From Gloeopeniophorella convolvens (Eukaryota; Basidiomycota; Agaricomycetes; Russulales), in assembly GCA_022496205.1 (NCBI GenBank), contig WTXD01000029.1:1-64000 (forward strand): DNA of 64,000 nucleotides, read 5' to 3'. Within the stretch, counting starts at the first letter, position 1; every line of letters begins with the position of its first letter. The notes below the pieces were generated by a model. It was not told the DNA's origin. It worked only from the letters and a program-made list of their open reading frames with translations, and did no database searches. The position numbers were made by a program, and so were the translations under genes. Below are positions 11,450-23,655 of this stretch, one piece after another.

Positions 11450-11829
11450 GTTGCATGGTGGGGACGAGGAAGAAGACGGGGACACCGGGAGAGGGTTGTG
11501 GGACGGAAGAGAAAGCTCGGTCGTCGGGCCAGGACAGCCGAGGAGAGCACCGGGCAAAGCGCTATCAGCGGCGGAGCCGGTCTTCCGCTCGGTCTCGGAA
11601 CCTGATTCTGGCAGTTCAACTCAATCCTATCGTATATTGTATGCCTTGTCCGAGACTACAGTACTACTATGCTTCTACAGATACAGAATATTCCGACTAG
11701 AGATGGGGGCAAGCAAACATTCACTAGATATGGCAAATTACCGCTTTCACGAACTTCCCTGCGAAGCCTCCGCCCTACGCAGCGACCATCATCAGCATCG
11801 ACAGTCAATCACAAAAACACATCGATCAC
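11450..11829. other. Intergenic: PH-gene promoter and ATPase 3' flank
   Basis: No conserved coding segment is visible here. It is the upstream region of the minus-strand PH gene and the downstream flank of the ATPase gene. Confidence 0.5.
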
Positions 11830-14800
11830 TCACTTCTTTGTATCAGGACTGCAACGCACGATGGCTTCGGCGTTAGCGCCATAACCCCATATAGCAGCGA
11901 GTATACACTCACCCCTCCTGGAACCGGAAGGTGTCCTCATTTCCGCCTGTCTCATGAACGAGCGTGAGACGACGCAGATTCGTCATAAAGTCTTCCTGCT
12001 TCTTGTTCTTCTGGCCGCGCTGCGAACACAAACTTTATCAGCCAGGCACTCTAGGACGCGCAAGCCGCCGGGAGAACGTACCATCTTCTTACCGAGCCTA
12101 CCGAGGAACTGGGGAACGTAATTAAGTAACGTACGTGCGCTGCAAAACGTTCAACCTACCGAGATCTTGTTGAGCACAAAGTACACGAGCGCGAGAATGA
12201 TCGTCACGCCGAACGAGTACGCCCACACTTTCACCACCGTGACGATGTCGATGTGCCTGCGCCGCCATCAGCATACGATCCGCAATCAATCATTCTCGCT
12301 AGGACGTGTACACACCCGTGGTGTGGCGCTGGCCCAGAAATCCACCCGAACAGCGCAAAGATGCTGGCAAGGATATCGATGCCGAGGATTGCACCGACAA
12401 GTTGCCAAGACGGCCAGGTTCCTGTGCCCCGCGTCACGAAGATAAGCCAGTTCTGGAGACAGCGTCAGCTTTTGCCTCGCTAAAGTGACAAATATGGGCG
12501 CTCACCTCTGTTAGGGAGACCTCCAGGAAGATGATTTCTTGCATGCTACCAAAGTTCTGTATGACACCTCCGCTGCTCAAAAACAGAGTCGAGCGCAAGA
12601 CCCATGTGGCCGCCGCCAGCAAGGCTCCAAGGATCGTGGAGATGATCCAGATCTTGGGCAGCTGCCACTCGACGGGTTCGCGTGCGTACGGAGCATTATC
12701 ATATGCAATAGCAATGGTGCCCAGGTCTGCGAAGAGCGCGATAAACACGATGAGGTCTGCGCGTATTGTCTCATTCAGGATAAGGATGGAGAGTGTCAGG
12801 TAGATCTCGAGGTGCAGACAGAGGGCGATGCGGTACACGATGTACGCTGCGAGAGGTGTTCGTCAGCCACGGGTATCGCAGGTACTGGCCTCCATGTTTA
12901 CCTTTCATGCGATGGAAAATCTGCCTGGCTACCTTGATGGCCGTGATGATTGTTGAGAGACCCTCATCGAGGAACACGACATCCTAAAACCCTGTCAGCA
13001 GCGTGCGCCCTCGCGCGTTCGAACATGCATACCGCAGCGCTGCGGGCAGCGTCCGAAGCGCCTTCTACAGCGATACCACAATCGGCCTGGTTCATGTTAG
13101 CACTTCCAGAAACAAAGCAGCAAAGAAGCATCCGCACCCGCTTGAGAGAAGGCGCATCGTTGACACCTAAGACGATCGGTCCAATTCAACGATCAAGCCG
13201 GGAGATTTCAAACACGCCTACCGTCGCCGGTCATGGCAGTCAAGTGGCCACGGTTCTGCAGCATCTCCACAACCTGGTACTTCTGCATACCCCGAGACCT
13301 TCTCAGCGCCCTGGTCACTTTGCGTAGTCTAGGCGGGACTCACATGCTCCGGCGCGACTTCCGCAAACCCATCCGCGCTCTCGACGAAGTCGTGAATCTA
13401 CAAACGCTCCATCAGCAGTGCGTGGTATTGAACGAATGTTCATACGCACATCAGAGCCAGCCATGCCGCCGGTAATGAGCCGCTCAGAGTCATATACGTT
13501 CGTTCCTAGGGCGAGCTGCTTGCACGTCTCCTTTGCGATCGCGACCGCATCGCCAGTGAGCATCTTGACACGAACGCCGAGCTCCCCAGCTTCGCCGATC
13601 GTCTGGGCTGTATCCGAGCGCGGAGGATCGAACCTGTTCTTTGTATGAGCCGCCAGCGGGTCACCGGGCGGAAGGGACGCGACTCACATGGGAAGCAGAC
13701 CAAGGCATTTCCATTCGCCGCCGTTCTCCTGGCATGCCACACCTATGGGAGCAAGCACCTCAGTGAATGTTCCAGCACAATGCATTAAAAGACCATACCC
13801 AGCGTACGAAAGCCGCGTTTCGCGAACTCTTGCGTCTTCTGCATGTACAAATCATGCACTTCTCGAGGCGGTTTCGTCAAGCGTAGGATGCTGACGAAGT
13901 CGGACCCTTAGCGGCAGCAATGGGTTATGGATATGATGACGCACGCGTTGGGCGCTCCTTTGGCAGCTGTGTAGCGCTTTCCGTCCCTCTCAACTTCGGC
14001 AGTGATGCGCTTCGAGACGGGATCAAATGGCGTAAACTTGTGCGTGATCCAACCGCCCTGAAAGACTCATGAGGATTGTTAGGGTGCAGCTGCGTGCGCG
14101 GTACGCCACCTTGAGATTTTCCCTGGCTTGAGGGTAGTCCTGCGTTCGGGAAAAAAGGGTGAAAATGGCATCCCGCTGGCGACGATACCCCATGCACACC
14201 TTAAGTGTTACAACTGTGACTTTGTCAATGGGATCGAGGGCTTTGATGTTGTGCGAAGAAGCCAGCACAGCCACGGTCAACCTGTGAAATGTCCATTGGT
14301 CGACTTCAAGTTGGGAAGCACGGGGTTACGTACATCCAGTCCAAATCCACCCCTTCTACTGCCCAGGCTAAATGGCCAACCCCGAATAAGAAACGCTGAT
14401 CCCAAGGACACGGATGGACCACATACGTTCATGGACACTGAGTTGGTTCGCCGTCAACGTGCCTGTCTTGTCTGTGCAGAGGATGTCTACACCTGCCAGA
14501 CTCTCGATCGCGGTCAGCTTCTGCACGATGGCCTTGCGGCGCGCCAGGAATGCGGCGCCGACGGCCATGGTTGTCGTCGTGACGCAGGGTAGACCAACAG
14601 GTACACCGATAATCTAGACACGATTGTCTAGTCAGCAGTGGACTAAGACCATCCATTATTGAACATACAAGGAAAATCAGCGTGTAAACGAGTAAGTTGT
14701 TTTCCTTCGGCGTCGCGATGTTCACACCACGGAAGAAGCCACCAATCCAAACGGCTACGAGCCAGATGATAACCCTTGGGAGGAGATTTTCATGTCAGCT

Positions 14801-16416
14801 TCTACCAGAAGCGCAAATCCTCAACTTACAAGACGAGAAGGGTTGTTCCTATGCTTGACATGACACGCTGGAAGTGTCCTGGACCGCTTCCTGCATTGAC
14901 GAGGCCCGCGGTGCGGCCGACGAAAGAGTCCTGTGCGATGGCCGTGACGACCACGTAGCACTTGCCACGTTTCGTACCCGTCGTGTAGTAGATGGTATCG
15001 CCAACATCTATAAGGACGTCAGACCACATATGAACACGGAAGAGGAAAGCATACACTTGTCAACTGCGAGACTTTCGCCAGTGATCGCGCTCTGGTCAAC
15101 AGAAAGTATGCTCGGACCCTTGCGGGCGCGGTCTTCTTCGTCGTCATCGTTGTTGTCATTGCCCGACTTCTCGTTGCTCCCTTTGCTGGAGGTGTCGCTG
15201 TCCTTGCGAGTAGCGTCGCCATTTGACGCGTTGCCGTTCGATGCATTGCCGTCCTGACCATTCTGGCCTAAAACATAAAGTCAGTTTTGTCTGCGACCGC
15301 TGAGGACATACAAAGTTCGACGCACCTGCAGAGCTCTGATTCCGGCCACGTTTTGCCAGGATAGACTTGGCGTTTGAGCGATCCTTGTCGTCGTAGGATG
15401 CAAGGATCTAGCAGATCGTGCTCCAGATAAACAACTACCAGCGCAAATGACCACACGCATACCTTGCCGTCACCCGGGATTGTCTGACCTTCTTCGACAA
15501 TAACGACGTCCCCAATGACGAGATCACGCGCTTCGATTTCTTGCTCCTGACCTCCACGGACAACCTTTACCCGTGTAAGGAAGCGTGTCTAGACGTAAGC
15601 GTGAAAACATACGGTAGCCTTCATAGCGATTCCTGCTTTGAGCTGCTCGACGATATCGCCCGCTTGCTTCTCTTGATACCAGCCAACAAAAGCGTTAAGA
15701 GCAAGGATCCCGAACTGCTGATAGTTTGCACACAGCCAACCAGAGCAGGGAAGGTGCGCACAATAACACCAAAATCGATCCAATCACGAAGGCCGGCTGC
15801 CACAAGTGCAGCGAGCTCCATGACTATTCCTGGCGCGTCAGCGTGGAAACGCTGGCCAGTGGATGACCACACACCATAGAGAATAGGTCCACGAAAGTAG
15901 CCAACGAACTGAATGATGGGGTTTGTTCTTGGGCTGACCGCGGCGGGGTCAGCGTGAGTCCGTACGATGAACTGATCAGGCGCACCTCTCGAGTTCGTTG
16001 TACCCAAACTTTGTCCGTCTGTTGGAAATCTCGGGTTCCGACAACCCCTGCGTCATGTCCGTCTCAAGCCAGTTCTGCGGGACCTTGCGAGTCTGCGAGC
16101 TCTCGACGGGCACTTTCTTCCAGGGCATGTACCAAAGCCGCTTCATCTCCTGCTCTTCATCCTCCCCATCGCCATCGTCGCCGCGCTTCTCCTTCTTTGC
16201 CTCTATCTCAATGAACTTGAGAAGGCGGGTGTACTCGTCGGACTCGTCGTCGAGGTTCTCCTCGCTGGGGTCGTACTGGTCCTGGGGATTAGGCGAGTTG
16301 CGCTTCTTCTCGGCGTCCGGGTCTCCGCGCTCAGGGTCGTGCGGGGGGGACCGTCTGTTTGTCTCGCCTGTGCCTGCGGCGGCCTTGGCCTGCACGTTAC
16401 CTGGTGAGGCGGACAT
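11830..16416 (-). CDS. Plasma-membrane P-type H+-ATPase (PMA family)
   Basis: A type-III P-type ATPase that exports protons and builds the plasma-membrane gradient. ATG 16416 (MSASPGNV) is the first ATG; a GTG upstream in frame is not needed. In order: an acidic N-terminus; [18 protein letters not shown]1-2 with [19 protein letters not shown]; actuator motif QSAITGES (TGES codons 15072-15083); the phosphorylation site [12 protein letters not shown] (Asp codon 14470-14472); [31 protein letters not shown]; and C-terminal helices through [19 protein letters not shown]. The end is FRFQEGPDTKK, with stop 11830-11832. There are more than a dozen short introns. The site reads CTDKTGTLT rather than the CSDKTGTLT of yeast Pma1. 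Between IPGDGK and [14 protein letters not shown] lies an Asn/Gly/Asp-rich insert of roughly 75 residues, absent from yeast Pma1. Confidence 0.92.
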
Positions 16417-16519
16417 GTCTTGGTTGGCGGGTGCCAAGGGTGGAAAGGCCTTGGTATTCACCACCCGGCTTCAATGGGTTGATATATTCCCTCTGAGGCA
16501 GGTGGGGGAGGCTGCCCAT

Positions 16520-16540
16520 GTGACGTCAGCACATATATAT
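16520..16540 (-). promoter_or_regulatory. CRE-like palindrome and TATA box of the ATPase gene
   Basis: TGACGTCA (16520-16527), the ATF/CREB-type bZIP site, lies a few bases from CATATATATG (16531-16540). Both are about 100-125 bp upstream of the ATPase start. Stress or cAMP-linked bZIP control is an inference from the motif alone. Confidence 0.5.
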
Positions 16541-17076
16541 GGCGCGCCCAGTGCTAAAATAAGCACACGCGTATGCATGACGCACCACGGCACGATTCTA
16601 CTCCTCGCCCTCTTCCAGTCAACCGCTCCTCCAACACCTTCTGCAATCATGATCAGCCACTCGGAGCTCGGCATAAGTCAGCATTACCGCTGCTGGCACC
16701 AGACCTCGGCAGAATCCAGTCGCTCCCGAAGCTAGCCTGGGAAAGGGTCCTGGAACCCAACGAAGCCAATTAGACTGTCTGCCCTGTTCTAGACAGCCAA
16801 TTCGCTACCTTGGATGCCGCTGTGGCCTTGTTATCACAACCCGGACTACCTTTGTGCGGCTAGTATGTCTGGTCGCGGACCCACGACCCTAATAGAGCCT
16901 CGGACCCGCAGCTGCGCGAGCTCCACAGACCGTTCCTGAGATCTGTGGCATGTCGGTTTCGATGTTCCGACTGGTATGAAAATCCGTGGGACAGAAAAGC
17001 ATCATTGAACGATGTTCTGGTGTACTGTACAGGCTAAGGTGTCGCCGGTGATAATACAGACAGAAAAGCATGCCAA
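16541..17076. other. Intergenic between ATPase and eIF3g
   Basis: Distal ATPase promoter and 3' flank of the eIF3g gene. No gene is seen. Confidence 0.5.
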
Positions 17077-18252
17077 TCACTTCTGCTCCCGTGGCTCTGT
17101 AGGGCGTAGTCAGCTTCACAAGGCCAATCGGACACAGAAACGTGCAACTCACGCGACCACTGCACGTTCAATATCAAGCTGTCGTACCCGCGCCCGTGCA
17201 TCTTCTCCATCGCGCGCTGTGCAACTGCTCTCTCCTCGAAGCTGACGAACGCGAAGCCCTTTCCGATACCCGTCTCGCGATCGCGACCGACATACACGCG
17301 CGCGACACGTCCGAACGCGCCGAACAGCTCGCGCAGGTCGTTCTCCTGTGTGTCCTCGGAGATGTTGGTGACGCGCAGCGTTGGTAGGTCGTCGCGCGAG
17401 CCACCCGGGCGCCCCATCGACTCACCGGGGCCGCGGTTGCGCATTGATGGCGGCACGTACTTGTTAGGACCGCCCGCGGCTGGCGCAGCTGCGGCTGGCG
17501 GGGCGTCGTCGTCGTCGAGGGGAGGCGCCTCTGTTCATAGTTCAGACGACGGAAAGAGATTACACAGATACATCTTGGCTTACCGGCATTGTCCAATCCT
17601 GCGAGTGAGTCTTTGTACGGGCACTTTGCCGTGAAATGGTCGCCCTTGCAGATTCGGCAGACGACTTTTCCAGCACCGGCCTTTGAGAGGTTGGCCTTCA
17701 TCGTCTGCTGTTCCGATGGCTCCGGTTCCGTCGACTAGCAACGTATGCGTGAGATATAACCACCGATCCACATGATAGCAGGAACGGACCTTGTTCCCTG
17801 GTGAAAGTTTCAGGAGCACCGTCTCGCCGACTGTCGTGGTTGCCCTATCCGGGCCTGGCTTGTTGCCTTTTTCGAGACCAAACTTAGCCCATGTTTTCCG
17901 TTCTGCTACGGCATGTTCTACGAGAGACTTCTGCAGAGTTCGCTTGGTCTTCCGTGTAATCTGCTCTGTGTGAGTATCCAATATCATCGCCGAGACAAAG
18001 AGTGGGTGACCTTGACTTTCTTTCCCTCCTCATTCACAGTATATTCAACGGTTGTCCTGATGCCATTCTCATCGACGTAATCCTCGCCCTTGGGTTGGTC
18101 TGGGAGACATCAGAATATAGCAGGACAAAAGGGAAGATCCAGGCTCACCGAGATCGTCGACGTCGTCTGCCCAAGATGTCTTTTGAACACTGTGTAGCAT
18201 ACTGTAAGTCCGCAAGCACTGCGCAGGACGGTGTTACGCACGCCGTGGCCAT
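17077..18252 (-). CDS. TIF35: Translation initiation factor eIF3 subunit G
   Basis: eIF3g is an RNA-binding subunit of cytoplasmic eIF3 that works in scanning and re-initiation. The N-terminus MATAVQKTSWADDVDDL is assembled from an 11-nt first exon (18252-18242), a 52-nt intron and exon 2 from 18189. A 49-nt intron (18148-18100) leads to DQPKGEDYVDENGIRTT. Then TRKTKRTLQKSLVEHAVAER, the zinc-knuckle-like VCRICKGDHFTAKCPY, a Pro/Ala-rich linker, and an RRM with TLRVTNISEDTQENDL (RNP2 region) and GIGKGFAFVSF (RNP1). The C-terminus SLILNVQWSQPREQK crosses the last intron (donor GTGAGT, acceptor CTACAG) and stops at 17077. All signature parts are present, so the gene looks intact. Confidence 0.93.
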
Positions 18253-19098
18253 TGTGAGGTTGTGATCTTGTGTGCAGAAAGTTTTCCTCCGAATTCAGTG
18301 GCACAAGTGGCAGCTCTGATGATTTCCTCATCCGGAAGCCGTTGTTTGTGTTTGTGGGTCCGCAGACTCCGGCCGGGCTGCCCGAATCTGCCAACCCTTC
18401 CTCCTGACGCGGACGGTGATCATACTGAATGTCACGATGTTGCTCACAGCTTCGACTGCCTTCAGGTGAATACTGCTGGCTTGTCATTACCAGTCAATAC
18501 CTTACTACACTATACGGAAGCACACGCCGGTTACTGGAGCAGGATGGATCATGACCAGAGACGATCCCCCAAGATCCCCCGCACTACTCGGGGTTTTCCC
18601 TTGGCATAATGCTCTTTATTTCCGTAGGTTCTGTTATCGTACATCAGAACAGCCTAGCATCCCACGGGGTCATGCGACGGCCTCACAACACTGCCTATGT
18701 AAGTATTCAACCTATTCGAGGGTCAGCGCCTCGCTGTAACGGCACCGCGATGACTCCCTTCCCAGCGCTCGGACTTACCTCCGCGACGGAAGACATCACG
18801 GAAGCCCCGCGATAGGAAAGACTAGGTCCCATCGAAGGTGATGCTGGAAATTACTTTGTCGTATCTGATCGCTGTGCGAATGAACAACGCTTTTCATAAA
18901 CTAGGCCCAAACACCTTTATACATAACGTCTTCCCTTTGACAGCCCTCGACCAGCACCGAAGTCCGTCTCAGACCACTCTTCGAATTATTGTCTGACCAC
19001 AGGTGATGCTAGGTGGGTTTCTCGACTTGTAATTGCGACGCCGACGGATGTTCTGACCCTCATTCACCAATAGAAACCGCGCGGACTTCTTACAGTGA
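18253..19098. other. Divergent promoter, eIF3g / coiled-coil gene
   Basis: An 846-bp head-to-head intergenic region. I see no coding segment, tRNA or clear regulatory repeat. Confidence 0.5.
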
Positions 19099-21382
19099 AT
19101 GGTCAAGTCTAATCCTCAACAAGACCCCATACAAAGAGCTCAAACGGCGACCTGGGACCCAAATCGCTTTGTCCTCTCCGTGGGCTCCAGGCCGCAGCGA
19201 GGCGTTGTTCAGCGCGGACGTCAGGATGACCCGAAGGAGGACGACAACCCGCCGCCCCCTCCAGAGAAAGACTTCGGTTCCATTGCGACGGTTTCGCTGG
19301 TTCGAACCCGACCGCAGCCACAATCGCCACCCCGGGTGAGACGGCCATCTCTCCGCCGTACCAAACCTATCTCCACAGCAGACCTTCCGGCACGGGAACG
19401 ATCAAACTCGTTGGGTGATGCTCTGGCTTATGGTCCCTCAGTGCCTACCAACGATAGGTTGGGTGAGGACACCCCACCCAAGGTGTCCTCGGAACGTGGC
19501 CTCACGTCACGGATACCACCGGCGTCTTCTTCGCATCTACACACGCACAGCCTCGGCGTCAGTTCTTCAAGTCGAACAACACGCGGCGCAATTTCCCCGA
19601 CATCGCATCCACCTCGTGTCAGAGGCCCCAAACTAAGATCGAATGGGTCAGCCGTGCGTGGTAATAGGGTGGGCGCAGCTCACTCAGCTCACACCGGACC
19701 ATGGCTTATTGACGTCGCATCATGACTAGCCGATGGCAGAGGACAGCGCGGACGCCGAAGGAGAAGACGGGGACACAACCGAAGACGTGTACGATGGGGA
19801 TGACGGCCGTAACCAAGAGCCTGATGGCAACGTTGAAGATGACGACGATCACGACGCCCAATGGGTTGAGGAAAATCAGACGAAGCTGAAACCGCAGAAG
19901 AGAGCTAGAGCGTCGTCGGCAACTGGTTCCTCATCGCACCGCAGGCCTCCAATAGGGCCACACCATCGCGACGCCGTGCACACAACTCACCACCACCGCA
20001 CCGGTCCGCCGCGCAAAGCCAATGCGCCTCGTCCGTCAGTGCCGCCATACCCTTCCTATCCGGCACCCCACCACGGGATTCCCGCCGAGTTTAAACATCC
20101 CTTCGAACTACCATATGAACCACCTCTTGCTCAGCCGCCTGTTCCACGCCCCGCATCGTTTACGACTTCTCGCTCTCGGCCTCGGCTCGGTCCCTCCGAA
20201 GGTCCCCACAGGGTGACATGGCCAGACAAAGACGCATACCCTTCGGGATACCCTGGACCGCCCACTCGGAGTCCCCACCGCCACTTCCCGCCAATCAGCG
20301 GCAGCGGACTGCGCTCGCCATCCGAATGGGATGACAGCTCCGAACGGGGGAGCTCCGAGCTGCGGAGCGTGTACAGCCTGAGCCAGCAGAGCAGCCTGAG
20401 CCTCGCGCGGAGCATCTTGCTGGAGCAGCAGGTCGTGCGGCGCGAGGAAGAGGCAGCGCGGCGCGAGGAGGAGGCGCAGCGCAAGGAGGAGGACGCGCAG
20501 AGCCTCGAGATGGCCGCGCGCAACGCGTTCGCATTCGTGCAGAGCCTCGAGGCGAACGCGGGGCGCATCCACGACGCGGCGATGCAGGCGAAGGCCGCCG
20601 CACGCCGGCGTGAGGCGGAGATCATGGAGAAGGAGGCGGAGGTGCTGCGCATGCAGGCGGAGACGGCGATGCGCGAGGTCGAGGTTGCGCGCCGCGAGAT
20701 CGCGGCGGACCGCGCGGAGCAGGCTGCGCGCCGGCGCGAGAGCGAGGCGCGCCGCAAGGAAGCGGAGGTGCTACTCAAGGAGGAGGACGTGCGGCGCAAG
20801 CAGGAGGAAGCGCTCCGGATGGAGGAGGACGTGCTGCAGAAGAAGATGGAGATCCTTCAGCGGGAGGAGAAGCTTCGCAAGCGGGAGAAGAGCAAGCGCA
20901 CCGGGGATGTTGTCGCCTCGGCCTGGGAGAAGCTCAAAGAGCGGCTCACCCGCGACTCCCCGCAGGTCGACAGACCGGACAATCTCTCCCGTAGTTTTCA
21001 CAGCCTGGAAAGCGGCGACGTTGTACCAGGCGACATCCGTGACCATCCTGGAATCTCTGCCTCGGTCTCCGCGCTACCGACTCTGCTCTCAGGCGTCAAC
21101 ATCTCGACCAGGGTTCATTCCCCGCAAGGTGCACAACGCACGCCAAACGCTGGTAGCTGGGGAGTCATCCCAACGACCGGTGGCGCTGATCGCGACGACT
21201 ATGATTACCACGACGACCTTCACTCGGTCAACAGCTTCGTGAACACCGAGTGCGCAACATCCGCCGAAGCGTCCGCAGAATACACTGTGAAGAGCGTCGT
21301 GTCCACCAAAGAGCGCCTTCATCGCAGTACAGCAGGTCACTTCCGTCGCACTCACAATCAAGTATATCTGGAGCCCAAATGA
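19099..21382 (+). CDS. Coiled-coil, low-complexity hypothetical protein, 734 aa
   Basis: Two exons, 19099-19653 and 19730-21382, are joined by a 76-nt intron (donor GCC|GTGCGT, acceptor GACTAG), phase 0. The N-terminal third is basic and Pro/Ser-rich (RPQRGVVQRGRQDDP, NPPPPPEKDF). An acidic patch follows (AEDSADAEGEDGDTTEDV), then a His/Pro-rich region. Residues from about 400 to 580 form a long charged helix built on repeated RREEEA/RRKEAE-type heptads, predicting an extended coiled coil. The tail has YDYHDDLHSVNSF. No enzyme motif, signal peptide or membrane segment is visible. It could be a scaffold or cytoskeleton-associated protein, but that is only inference from the coiled coil. Upstream exons cannot be excluded. 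Confidence 0.72.
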
Positions 21383-22033
21383 TGGTAGTTATCAATGTCT
21401 GGTGTCGCAAGGGTAGCGGGCGAGGGCATAGCGATGAGACAATGATCCCTCGGAACTTAGCATATCGCTCATTAATCATGGACAACCTGTCAACTAGTGC
21501 ACATGAGTGGATACGAGTTACATGAGCGGTAGTTTGTGGGAGGTATGGTGGTTAGGCCAGTGCTGTATTATAACGGATATACGATCGGATAGCAGGACTT
21601 GTTTGGGTTGCGAGAGGTTGAACTTGCGAGTCGAACTCACTGCATTGATGACGTCAAATCGCAACAAGCCATCCGAGCTCATCCGAGCCGGAGAAACAAC
21701 GTAATCGTGCTCACGTGCGGCGTTGGCGCCTTGGCCGTGACACGCATGTTGAACTCCTCGGTAACATGCTTTCTTAATGAACCCCCCACCGGCACCCACC
21801 ACATTGTTCACCGTAACCACCCTTGTGCGCGCATATCTCTGCTCTGCACACTTATCTCTGACACATGCTTTATCACAGGCACACCACCTTCCTAACGGAC
21901 GCGACCTGAAGGGACAAATTCACTAGCCGATCGCAAGGGATAAGCTAAACTCGAGCGCTTTCTTTGCAAATTTCCCAGGGACGCGCCTTTCAGCTAAACT
22001 CTGAGCCACATACGCCAGCAACCTTCCAGTGTC
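21383..22033. other. Intergenic, F-box gene promoter
   Basis: No gene is visible. A B-box-like word near 21630 does not form a tRNA. Confidence 0.5.
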
Positions 22034-23655
22034 ATGAGCATTCGCGACTTACCGGCCGAACTATTGACGGACATTTTCGAGCAAGTTGTCTATGATGATA
22101 GCCTGTTCGACTTTTCCCACCCGACGAGCATGTCTCCCTCGCGCTGGGACAAGCGGGGGGCAAGACAAGATTGGGTGCTCGTGAGCCCTACCGAAGATGT
22201 ACGTTCAAGACAATCGCAACTCTATAAAGCGACAAAGGTACGCCCCTACCTACGCGGTTATAACCCCGTCGGACGAGCTCTCACGATACTGTTCAGGCGA
22301 TCATGCTCACTTGTAAACAATGGTACCGCGTCGCCTACCACCTAATCTTCCGCTGCATTTTCCTGTCAGACGTCAGCCGGATTCCTCCACTTTGTTTTGT
22401 CCTCGATCGCTACGCGTGGCTCGGGTGGTACGTGAAGCGCCTCCACCTAGTCCGATACTACGCTCCACAACGCTTTACGATCGGCCACGTCGAGAACATG
22501 CTGGTAACCATCATACACCACTGTCCAAATCTCGAGTCCTTCACAGTCGAATGGCCAATCACACCCTCCTTCCCCGCCATCGCAGACGCGCTCGTATCTT
22601 TCTCTGCGAGCTCTCTTCGCTCCGCACAATGGACGGTCGCCCCGGACTGCCTTGCACGGCTCATATGGACCCTCGACTCCCTCCCCTCATTGGTTTCGTT
22701 GTCGCTCAATTTCGAGAACCCAACGACATCATCGACAATATCTGACAACATGTCGGAAACATCATCCGAGGATGCGTCGCTTCTGCTAGGCACAGCATCG
22801 CAGATCTCAATATCCCTTCCCTCCCTCCAGCAACTCACTGTGCGTGGTCTCTCATCAGAATTCATCGAGCAAGCGACAGGATGGTCCTTCCCCGTCTTGC
22901 AGAGCTTCACCCTCGACTTTGCCTCGCACAGGGACAACCTCCCAGATGTGGCCGAGTTCCTCAAGCACCACGGCACACAGCTGACCCTCCTCGACCTCAA
23001 CACCATCCCTGCGCTCGACCTCGCCGGGATCCTGGGCTCGTGTCCCATGCTCACGAGCTTTTGCTTTAACCCCGATTGGCGGCTCCCCTTCCATAGCGAA
23101 TCGAGCCAAGACACACCTGCCGTCTTACTACAAGAGCCACATACTCGTATCACGCATATCGGTCTGCATCAACTCCTACATGCCTTCTTACCCCCGCCAC
23201 AGAACAACAGCGGCCCCGGCAGCGGGCTTCCCCAGGTCGCTACGATGCTGCTGCAACGCACGAACGACCTCACGTTCTCCCAGCTTACAAAGGACCTCTT
23301 CCCATCCCTGAAGGTCATCCGCGTGTTGAACCGCACGCTGCTATCCGGCCTGGAGAGGGAGAACGGCCCGGGCGACGAGGGCTACTCGCGATGGCAGCGC
23401 TGGGACGCGCAGTGCCAGGCGGAGGGCATCCGCCTCGAGGACTGCACGGGTGTGCTGCTGGGCGACCTGCCGTTGGACAGTGACGACGAGTGGGAGGACA
23501 GCGGGGACGAGGACGACGAGGTGCAGGTGGAGGAAAAGGACCCCGGGCTGCGGCCGTCGAACGTCAAGGAGCTGCGGGATCTGCTGGACGAGATCAGGCG
23601 GATGTCGCTGGTTGAGCCGGCGCCGTTCCTCGCGGAGCAGTACTCGATCATCTGA
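22034..23655 (+). CDS. F-box protein, 520 aa
   Basis: Two exons, 22034-22237 and 22297-23655, are joined by a 59-nt intron (AAG|GTACGC, GTTCAG), phase 0. The N-terminal F-box is SIRDLPAELLTDIFEQVVYD, continuing after the intron as AIMLTCKQWYRVAYHLIF, the LVCKxW-like second half that contacts Skp1. The rest is a Leu-rich region of the kind seen in basidiomycete F-box proteins (CPNLESFTVEWP, LPSLVSLSLNFE, LLDLNTIPALDLAGIL). It ends in a strongly acidic stretch (DSDDEWEDSGDEDDE) before EIRRMSLVEPAPFLAEQYSI. It probably selects substrates for an SCF ubiquitin ligase; the target is unknown. Confidence 0.85.

Noticed and set aside
16417..16464. In-frame GTG upstream of the ATPase start
   Set aside because: Nuclear genes start at ATG as a rule, and the first ATG is at 16416.
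19290..19325. GGTTCGAACCC, a tRNA B-box look-alike
   Set aside because: The flanking bases do not form a 5-bp T stem and no acceptor or anticodon stem fits; it lies inside the coiled-coil gene.
21610..21700. Possible tRNA on the minus strand (GAGTTCGACTC)
   Set aside because: No matching acceptor stem or anticodon arm could be built.
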